Below are positions 56,136 through 64,000 of a stretch of DNA of 64,000 nucleotides, piece by piece. Within the stretch, counting starts at the first letter, position 1. Each line of letters starts with the position of its first letter. The position numbers and the translations under genes were made by a program. A model generated the notes under the pieces. It searched no databases and had not been told where the DNA came from. It saw only the letters and a program-made list of their open reading frames with translations. This DNA is from Hermatobates lingyangjiaoensis (taxonomy: Eukaryota; Arthropoda; Insecta; Hemiptera; Hermatobatidae). The stretch is from NCBI GenBank assembly GCA_026182355.1, contig JAPFBL010000070.1, forward strand, positions 1,387,501-1,451,500. Direction: 5' to 3'.

Positions 56136-59100
56136 ACCCCTTATTTAAATAATAACACCTTATATGAATCATACTTCTATTGTTGAAGAAGATTATTTTG
56201 AGTTTACAAAAATAATAACGTTTAACGGAACAAATAAGAAAATTTTATTATAAACTAGGATTTTAAAAACAAAAATCTTATGTTTTTTTGGCAGAAATTA
56301 TTATTTTCAAGTTTTTTGTCAAAATTAAAACACAGTTAAGAATGTGAATATCATTAGTCATTGGAATCCTGTAGTAATATATATAAGCTAAATATATATC
56401 CTTTTTTGAGTTGAAATATGCAAGTTTGAATTTAATTTGGAAAAAGTTGAAATATTATTACTTTTGTGCAATACTAAGGATTAGATAGTGTAAAGGTCTA
56501 ATTTTGTTTTGTGTCTTAGTCCGTACAAATATAGATGTTATTAGAAACTTAACACTAATATAACTTAAAAGGTTAAAAACTATAAGTGTGACAGCTGAGA
56601 TGTCATTTATTTCTATTATTAGCAGAGATGAAATGTATTTATATTTTATGAATTAATTCTTAGAAATTCTGATTCGCTAGAAATTTGGTCAATACAGAAA
56701 TGATGCTATAGAGTAAACGACTGTACACATTGATATCAACCATCATTAATTAAAATCATGTTTCAGTAGACAAGAAAAGTATAAACATACATTTTAAAGT
56801 GGACACGTTTAAAACATTTAGTAATTTAATTGAAAACCATATAGACCATTCAATACTTTCAAATCACTCATAATTTTTAAATAATTTGAAAACCATTCAA
56901 AAGCAAAAGAGAAATAACAAAACCATTACATTGGTACTTTAAACAAAATACCTATTAATTATATCATGTTAGTCGTAATCGTGGCTATTAGTCTCACACT
57001 TGTCAATCCGGTTATTGTTACTAGTTAATGATTATTAAATCGCTTGATTTGTCACATCAGATTGTTCACTCTTTCAACCTATTTTAAGAATGTTGTGTTT
57101 CATTCACTATTTGTAACTTGAAATATACGAAATTAACAATTTTCCATGATTTACAGTGAGAGTTTTTTTGTTGTTTTTGAAAATGTTTGGTAGTTGGAAT
57201 GGGATATTTTCTGCGCTAACTAAATAAGCGTTGTAAGTCTATAACTACATGATAGTTAAACTTATTCGTAAACGTAAATAATATCTGACTTACATAAGCA
57301 CTAATGGAGACTAAGTAAAATCTGCAGGAAATTTAAACTATTTTTCTAAGTTTAGTACGCGTCATCCATCAAAAGCTACTGCCGAATATGACATCAATAT
57401 AATGTGACCATTTAAGAAGAAGGTAAGGCCTCATTTTATGTTACTGAACAATAAATTTAGAGTACAAAAATAATGGATGAAATTTTCAGTAACTTAGAAT
57501 GAATATTTTATTTTTCATTTTAATTAATAAATTTTTTTTATGTTACTTTTGAGTTTTCAAAAAAAAGATCCTAAATAGGTTTTTAATAAGTAACTTTCTT
57601 TTAATATTATGAAATAATAATGCTGAAATAAATTATTTCATGTCAGAAAAAAACATGCATTTTAGGAATTAGTGTTTTCATGTATGTGTGAATGCGAGAT
57701 ATTGTCATGTATCAACTAAACCTGTTACTAACTTAATATTTGTTTACTTTCATCTGTGGTTCATATTATTTCAGACAGAATAGCTACACAGGGTCAATAC
57801 ATTTTTATTATTGATTTTAAAGAAATGCTTCTTTTAGGTATATAAAGAAATTCGGTATTAAAATATGGTAGATATTTCTGTTTTATTTCTATTCTCCAGC
57901 AGACTCTGAACAAAAAATATTTGAACAACACTGTGAAAGTGCTCTCTAAAAAACCTGGATCAACCTGTCAAAATCAGATAAGTCAACTAATTACTCGTCT
58001 GCAAGAGATTGATCGTTACTCTAATTGAGCACAATTGCACGTAATTATGCACCAAATATGTTTACTGGAAACCGTTTTATTGTTCTTCCAAGAAGCTGAT
58101 GACTTCAAACGGAAGTGCCTTAGTTTGAAATGTTCGTGCCAATGAGACTCTGACCTTCCAGGTATTATTAACAAATTCATTATACTACAAAGCTCTGAAT
58201 AAAAAATTCAGGAAGTGGTGTTTCATGAGGGAACACTATTAGAGTCTTATTATCAAATGTAAACAATAAAATCATTGTGGTCTAAAAAGCAAGAAACCTT
58301 TTTGCTGATTGAGCCACTTTCAATATCAATTTAATAAATGAAATCAACAGCATTCATAACTACACTCATTGAATTCCTTATCTAACTTGAATTCCTAAAA
58401 TTTACTGAATGATAAATAACCTTAGACATGACTAGGAATAGTAATAATAAATGATTGCTTCTGGGTTTCGATATTTTTTTTTTAGTCTTGAAGATAGAAT
58501 TATCAGGTTACAAGAGACTATCAGTGATTTAATGTTATGTTATGCAGACACAAAATCAATTCATTTTCTGTTCCGCTTGTTTTCGTGTTTCCTCAATGAA
58601 TAATTGAATTGTTAAACTCAGATTCCATTTGATATTCAAGTTGATGATATCAAAATGGTTATTAGAAGAAATGAAGTTTAAATTTTAATTCATTCATTTG
58701 TCTTATGAAAACAAAGCTATTCAATAAATGTTGTTTCAGAATTGAAAATAATTTTAAATTATATTCTCCTAATTAGCTTTAGTTAAATTTTCTTAAACAT
58801 TATTATATTGGAGTTTAATTAAAGGTTTTGCTAATAATGGTTTTCTGTTCTCGCTAATTATCTTTATGAATTGGATTTGAAAAGTATATAAAGAAATCAT
58901 TTCTGTTCTTTTATAAAACTTAATATAATAATCTATTCTAAGAGATTGGTTAAGGGAGCTGCTTATTTAATTTTGTAAAATAATAAAGTCAAGTCCAGAA
59001 CAGGCTATCATTAAACTATTGATTAGTATTTAAAATAAAATATATCGCTCACTGGTAGATTATTGAGTCCCAGCATCCAACTATACTCTTCAACTCCTAC

Positions 59101-62080
59101 TTACCAACTCAATAAACATATTACTCTGCTCAAGTAATTTTTGTGGATAAAATTGTATTTCCTTTTTTGTTCATCCTTTAATGGCAAATCGGCCAATCTG
59201 CCAGGTTCAAATTGAACTATTAATACTGATGTTTCAAAGTTATTTGAACTCTATTTTACAGGTCAGAAATAAAGAAAAAAATTAATAGGCACATAACGGA
59301 CAAGCTTCCTATTAAAAGAAATAAGCCTAGGTAAACTGAAATAAATACTTAAAACTACAGAAGTAAAAATAGTTATCATTTTAAATATTCCTAATACTTT
59401 ACGTTCAAGTACTTGTTTAGTTACCAACATATCTTTAACCTCTTAATAGTATTTTCTATGTAATAAGATTATTAGTTCTCTTTTTATCATTTAATATTTT
59501 TTTTTAATTCTTTAGGCCCTAAGAAAATATTGTTTATAAATAAAAGCAAAGGAATAGATAATTTGAATTTTAATATGGAGGATTTTTATTTATTTTAACT
59601 CTACACGCATATGTGTTAAAAAATTATATACCAAGTTCATCATTAGGTGAATTTTTCTATTTCTTCTGTTTTTTTTAGGAGGTATGTTAATTCTCCAAAA
59701 TTTGTTATAGTGATCATTTTAATATTTTACAATAACATTTAAGTAGTAAGGGCATTTTTTTCATTATTTGTGTTCATCTGAATTTTTTGGTCTAGCATAG
59801 ATCATCTTTAGTATATTGTTACTAAACGATAAATTAACTGATTATTATAATTTTAAACAATGAATCTAATCAGATTGGTATTCATATTTCACTACACTGA
59901 GGAACATTTCTAATGCATAATTTTTGCTATTTTATTGTTTTTACTGGCTAGTGTTATTATGGTATATCTATCGTTTTGTTACGTATTTCCTCTCATGTGT
60001 TGTATCGGAGTTTTAGAAGAAAGGTGAATGATTAGGTATTTGTAATAGTGTTGTTCTTGAAGTGATATACGATTAATTTTGGAATTCCAAGTTCCTCATT
60101 GTACATGTGAACTTGTACCCTAACGTTGTGTCCTGTAAAGATTGCAATTGTATTCTTGTAGAGACTTTTGGAATTGATTCTTGTAATTAATTAAGCTGTG
60201 ACTCTACCCTTTAATATATGAATATTCAAAATTTGTTGTTGAATTTTTTTTATATTAGATATTATTCACTATTGTATTAGATAAATATTATTTTTTACAA
60301 CTTTTTTTGATACATTTTCTCTCTGGCGTTATCTAAAAAGTCTAAATTTTGAAAACTAGAAAAGTATAATTTGTGTTTACCACTCGTTTACCTTTCGACA
60401 TTCACTTGTCAGTGATCTAGTTATTCCTTTCGAATATTGAAATAGTGAATTTCCTTCGAATAGCTTCCACCTAAATTTAAATGGTAGTAATTATTAAAAT
60501 TATATGATTTTATTTATTTTGACTGATATGAAGTATTACATCAATATATTCTTATAACTAAATTCATGAATAAGTGACAAATTATTAGATAACATTTTAT
60601 TTATATATATATATGAAGTATAGTAATTTTTATTTTCAAAGTTATTTTTGAAAAATTTCTATTAACATGATTGCGCAAACAGTCAACAACAGAAGTATAC
60701 CAGTACTTTAAACAAAAAAAAACTGTCAAATTAATTATTATTTACTCAAAGTTTGTGTGGTCATTTTATTTATAATTACGTAAATAGTCGTATGGATTTC
60801 ATGCCATATTCTGTTACATAATATTACCATAAGCACTACTTTTGCGATTTTAAAAGCGCTGGTATCATATAAAGATTGGGAGTGCTTTTTATTTGCGATG
60901 GAATTAACCGGTCATAATATCATAAGAAGCTTAGATTTTTTTAAACACTCTATTTGTAATGGTGTTTATTAATAACTTGGATTACTCATTTTTAAAGAAA
61001 TAGAAAATTATCTAAAACAAGTAAAATTAGCTGGCATTAGGAGATTGCCTGAATTAGAAACTATAATCCTAGGCAATTTTTAATAATATAAATCAAATAA
61101 TTATATTATTAACGAGTTGTTTTGTTCAATGAACCAGTTGAATGAAATTAAACATTTTTAAATAAATAAAATACTTGAGAGTTCCTAAAGTGAGGTTCAA
61201 GAATTGGCTAAACAACTTTTCTTTTTCTTTTTTTTTCAATTCAATAAAACTAAAAAAAATAGTGACATTAGAGAAGGAGAATTCAACGATTGGACGATAG
61301 CATCAGTGGAACGTGAGAGAGATCCAAGTAAGTAATCAGTCTCTCTCAGAGAGAGATTTAGCACTTCCATTGATGGAAAAGTAGAGAGCACGTGACTTGC
61401 ACGGCAAATTGCAACTTATGCTGACTTTCACGACCCTATTAAACCATTTCGCTACAGATAACTTATCTAATGCAAGAAGATGATTAATGACAATTTATAG
61501 AAATTATTTTACTTCTATCTGTCTGTTGAAATAGTATTTTGTCGAAAGTAATATTAAATGTGTAAATTCTTCAATATAACTTCACAATAAATCTTTTGAG
61601 TGTAGAGTGTATACAATTTTCTAGGTTATGTTTCTCTATTTGAACTTAGTAATTTCTTCGTGGAAGAATTGATTCATCAAATGTATTTTTTTCGAAAACC
61701 AGCAATTATAAGGGTGTCGCTTTGCGTGCAACTATACAGAAGGAAATAGTTATTTGTTAATTGACACTCATTTTAGTAATAAGAGAGCGACGTTGTAAGC
61801 TTGATTATACTTTTGGAGACCACAATTTTGCCTTATTCCAGTTTATTAGGGAAGGTCTTTTTAAGGAGTAACTGACGACTTTACGTCCTTACTCGTGCAT
61901 GGCGTGAAAACGATTTCCCCTTAGCCATATAAAAATGGTTGATTAACGATCATGACCGAAATATAAGCCTAAAATCATCAATGTGCAAATCAAAAATTCT
62001 TTTTGATAACCTAAGTCTGACTTTCAATTTAAAGTTTTATAGCATAAGTCACTGCCTTAACATTTATTATTGAATATTTA
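56136..62080. other. AT-rich stretch, nothing recognised
   Basis: About 5.9 kb with no supported gene, RNA or named repeat. A GAGAGAGAT/TCTCTCTCAGAGAGAG palindromic patch lies near 61313-61352. Confidence 0.4.
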
Positions 62081-62085
62081 TTTAT

Positions 62086-62242
62086 TTATTATGTATGTTT
62101 GTCAGAGTCAAAAACACAACTGAAAACCCTCTCTCTGACGAAGACCGCTTGTTATGGTTGAAAGATTTTAGAGACAAGATTTTTACTTTTCATATTGTGG
62201 TTTGATCATTGATTGTTGTTTCACATGTTTATGTGAAATCAT

Positions 62243-62247
<5 letters not shown>
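62086..62247. mobile_element. Family A element, right arm
   Basis: A short left piece (GTCAGAGTCAAAAACACA, 62101 on) faces the right arm, which has the hammerhead (62130-62174) and then CATATTGTGGTTTGATCATT and TTTCACATGTTTATGTGAAA, ending at a (TA)n tract. Confidence 0.75.
62130..62174 (+). ncRNA. Hammerhead ribozyme, family A (best helix I)
   Basis: Helix I TCTCT (62130-62134) pairs fully with AGAGA (62170-62174). Core CTGACGA (62135-62141), extra A, helix II GACCG with TGGTT (two A-T/G-T and two C-G pairs) and loop CTTGTTA, GAA (62160-62162), helix III AGA/TTT (62163-62168), cleavage nucleotide T62169. In other family A copies helix I is GACT/AGTC, so both strands have changed together here and pairing is kept. 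The core is complete. Confidence 0.78.

Positions 62248-62281
<34 letters not shown>
62248..62281. repeat. (TA)n microsatellite
   Basis: TA run between a family A and a family D element. Confidence 0.95.
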
Positions 62282-62284
<3 letters not shown>

Positions 62285-62360
62285 GATGAATCACAATAAA
62301 CACGTGATGCAATCAATGAAAACAAACCACAAGGGAAAAAAGAAAACAGATAGAAAAAAT

Positions 62361-62395
62361 GCTCTGAGGCCTTTCAATTTATGTCATCAGAGAGC
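62361..62395 (-). ncRNA. Hammerhead ribozyme, family D (minus), weak helix II
   Basis: On the minus strand: GCTCT (62391-62395) pairs perfectly with AGAGC (62361-62365). Core CTGATGA (62384-62390), GAA (62373-62375), helix III AGGCCT (62367-62372), cleavage nucleotide C (62366). Helix II is almost absent: the eight bases CATAAATT give one or two pairs at most. The copy at 63.35 kb has CAT-AAA-ATG in this place, a proper 3-bp helix, so helix II has probably decayed here. Confidence 0.55.
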
Positions 62396-62446
62396 AAACA
62401 AGGTAAGAACTAGAAGGTAGAAGACCTTCTAGTTCTTACCTTGTTT

Positions 62447-62481
62447 GCTCTCTGATGACATAAATTGAAAGGCCTCAGAGC
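62447..62481 (+). ncRNA. Hammerhead ribozyme, family D (plus), weak helix II
   Basis: Mirror copy: GCTCT (62447-62451), CTGATGA (62452-62458), CATAAATT, GAA (62467-62469), AGGCCT (62470-62475), C62476, AGAGC (62477-62481). Same sequence as the minus-strand copy. Confidence 0.55.
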
Positions 62482-62564
62482 ATTTTTTCTATCTGTTTTC
62501 TTTTTTTTCCTTGTGGTTTGTTTTCATATATATATATGTCGGTATAACTATAAATATATATATA

Positions 62565-62748
62565 TGCCGGTGTCACCGCCCTGCCTTCCTGCGGGACTCT
62601 TCGCTCTTCACACCTCCTGATGACGACGATGGTCGAAATATCGATGTGAGTTATGTCTGTGTCTTTCCGTGTGTTTCCTTCGTTTTGAATTTATTTTATT
62701 TAAAAAAGTCCGCTGGACCGTTTCTTTTAATTATATATATATAAACAA
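62565..62748 (+). mobile_element. Family B element, copy 4
   Basis: It contains CCCTGCCTTCCTGCGGGACT and CTTCGCTCTTCACAC, then the hammerhead-like unit (62614-62650), GTTATGTCTGTGTCTTTCC, and the tail GTCCGCTGGACCGTTTC before a short TATATATATA. Confidence 0.7.
62614..62650 (+). other. Hammerhead-like motif lacking the cleavage nucleotide (family B)
   Basis: CTC (62614-62616), CTGATGA (62617-62623), C, GAC-GATG-GTC (62625-62634), GAA (62635-62637), ATA-TCGA-TGT (62638-62647), GAG (62648-62650). Every hammerhead part is present except nucleotide 17 between TGT and GAG. The same absence in all four B copies points to the family founder. Confidence 0.4.
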
Positions 62749-62749
62749 C

Positions 62750-63100
62750 TACTAGTTTTCCTCATTTCAAAAGCCATTCTAGGGTTCTGAAGTTTAGTAC
62801 TTGGCATTTTTCTTGTAACGGTATGCATTGACAAGAGTTTCATGAATTTGGTTTATTAAATAGTCAATTCTGGACCTCTAAAATATCTTGTTATTTTTGG
62901 TACTTGTTAAACTTGTTTAACTTGGTGTTAAAAAGATAATTTTCTTAAAAGTAAATTTCGGACTAAAAAAGAATGTTCCATATAACTGTACAAACATTAT
63001 TTTCATTACTCGATTACTTTTGAGTCTTGTCAGGATACTACCAATCATAATAATTAAATAATTAATAATCAACTATCAGTTAAAATAATTGTAATAAGAC
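62750..63100. other. AT-rich spacer, nothing recognised
   Basis: No supported feature; a short (CA)n follows at 63102-63124. Confidence 0.4.
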
Positions 63101-63139
63101 CCACACAAACACACACACACACACCCCCATATATATAAC

Positions 63140-63262
63140 TAGATTTCACATAAACACATGAAATAACAATCAATAATCAAACCACAATATGAAAAGGGTA
63201 AAACGTCTAAGATCTTTCAACCGTAAAAAGCGGTCTTCGTCAGAGTCAAAACCCAACTGATA
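63140..63262 (-). mobile_element. Family A element, left arm only
   Basis: GATTTCACATAAACACATGA, AATCAATAATCAAACCACAA, the minus-strand hammerhead (63205-63247) and CAAAACCCAACTGA. There is no right arm; a family D-like element follows immediately. Confidence 0.75.
63205..63247 (-). ncRNA. Hammerhead ribozyme, family A (minus)
   Basis: On the minus strand: GACT (63244-63247), core CTGACGA (63237-63243), extra A, helix II GACCG/CGGTT with loop CTTTTTA, GAA (63216-63218), helix III AGATCT (63210-63215), T at the cleavage site (63209), AGAC. Helix I pairs at positions 1, 2 and 4. The core is complete. Confidence 0.68.
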
Positions 63263-63274
63263 TATATAAAGTAT

Positions 63275-63468
63275 ACATATGAGGACTTTCCCTTTATGTC
63301 ATTAGAGAGAAAACAGTAAAAACAAATTTGGTTTTTACTTTGTTTGCTCTCTGGTGACATAAAATGGAACTCTTCAAAATATTTTTTTCTATTATTCTCC
63401 TTTTTCTTTCTGGTTTTACACTCCATTGATTGTATCACGTGTTTATTGTGTTTTTTTCTGCATATATA
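63275..63468. mobile_element. Family D element, diverged copy
   Basis: The left arm has a minus-strand relic (63281-63309: CTAATGA, CATAAAGG, GAA, AGTCCT, C). The right arm has CTGGTGA (63351-63357), helix II CAT-AAA-ATG, GAA, then CTCTTC. The central AAAACAAATTTGGTTTT and the outer TCACGTGTTTATTGTG are family features. The core is changed at one position in each arm, so neither ribozyme is likely to be active. Confidence 0.65.
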
Positions 63469-63469
63469 T

Positions 63470-64000
63470 AATGAATCATTAATAAAAAGGTTAGTAATAA
63501 CTATGTACTTTCATTCTCTCCTAAATTGTACACAAAATACTTAATTACTTATACTTACTAGCACATACTGATAATTCATGATACGACTTCTTTAAATTGT
63601 TTTATTAGGTCTAACAACATGAATAATTATATGTCCCAAAAAAGTGGGACACATCGAATGGATTAGTTATACTTCAAGTTCAATCTCATTATTGCCAATT
63701 TTGATCAACAAATTATAAAATTTGAATACCAATATTATCAGTTTTTTTTTCATTATTCAATTGCATTTCTTAAGAGTAAAATAAAAGCCAGTCATTCAGA
63801 AATTCCTCGAAGCAAATATATTATTTGCCCTTTCAACATAATCTACAGGCTTTAGTAGTTACTCGTATATTTAAATGAATTAGAAGTTGAATTTGATTAT
63901 TCATTATTTTTTTCACTGCGCTTCTTTATAGTACCGTTGAGCGTAAAACATATGAAATTTTCTTTAATGAATTCTGATAAACTGTAGTTATTTGATAATA
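63470..64000. other. AT-rich stretch, nothing recognised
   Basis: No supported feature seen to the end of the window. Confidence 0.4.

Larger units (their letters stand above)
62283..62530. mobile_element. Family D near-perfect palindrome
   Basis: The arms 62316-62418 and 62424-62527 are inverted copies of about 103 bp with a single indel in an A/T run, around a 5-base centre (AGAAG). Outside the left arm is AATAAACACGTGATGCAATC, related to the outer end of family A. Each arm holds a hammerhead-type motif. Such long near-perfect arms mean recent origin or ongoing correction between arms. Confidence 0.9.

Overview
This is an AT-rich (roughly 70 % A+T by eye) piece of animal nuclear DNA. It carries no recognisable intact host gene; almost everything that can be named is mobile or repetitive. 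The BEL/Pao element, mariner, Helitrons, Penelope-like RT relic, LINEs, tRNA-derived SINE and long (TA)n, (CA)n and (GA)n tracts fit a metazoan. An arthropod is my best guess, partly because a SINE ends in CCTAACCTAA, like the arthropod telomere repeat. That placement is inference.

Layout. 0.5-4.4 kb: inverted-repeat elements of several families (C at 0.55-0.9, E at 1.86-1.99, B at 3.98-4.21, A at 4.28-4.40 kb). 6.27-7.22 kb: internally deleted mariner with perfect 29-bp terminal inverted repeats, abutting an A element (7.25-7.48). 7.95-8.27 and 9.28-9.61 kb: tRNA-derived SINEs. 10.82-11.82 kb: deleted Helitron. 13.9-14.3 kb: B and A pieces in (TA)n tracts. 14.8-15.1 kb: decayed epsin-like pseudogene. 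16.5-19.8 kb: cluster of A elements. 20.46-21.72 and 23.21-24.79 kb: two diverged copies of one long repeat. 26.5-27.2 kb: satellite-like array. 28.97-30.46 kb: decayed Helitron. 31.74-32.22 kb: hAT MITE with 8-bp target duplication. 32.4 kb: Penelope-like RT relic. 33.3-33.8 kb: probable hAT remnant and a 30-bp tandem repeat. 34.4-34.96 kb: LINE 3' end. 39.3-46.3 kb: nearly intact BEL/Pao LTR retrotransposon with apparently identical LTRs and one frameshift. 46.43-46.92 kb: SINE followed by a B element. 48.4-49.2 kb: long microsatellites. 50.5 kb: Helitron 3' end. 51.2-53.2 kb: two tandem arrays. 54.0-54.3 kb: C element with two head-to-head ribozymes. 55.4-56.1 kb: LINE remnant. 62.1-63.5 kb: dense cluster of A, D and B elements.

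Main discovery. Several unrelated-looking repeat families (A, C, D, E and, incompletely, B) contain a hammerhead ribozyme: CUGANGA core, helix II, GAA, a very short and usually self-complementary helix III, the U-H cleavage site, and helix I. At least seven copies keep the whole core. The copies lie in head-to-head inverted repeats rather than the tandem repeats usual for hammerhead retro-elements, and families A, B and D are repeatedly bordered by (TA)n. Hammerheads are known from Penelope-like elements, and a Penelope-type RT relic lies in the same window. The link between the two is inference.
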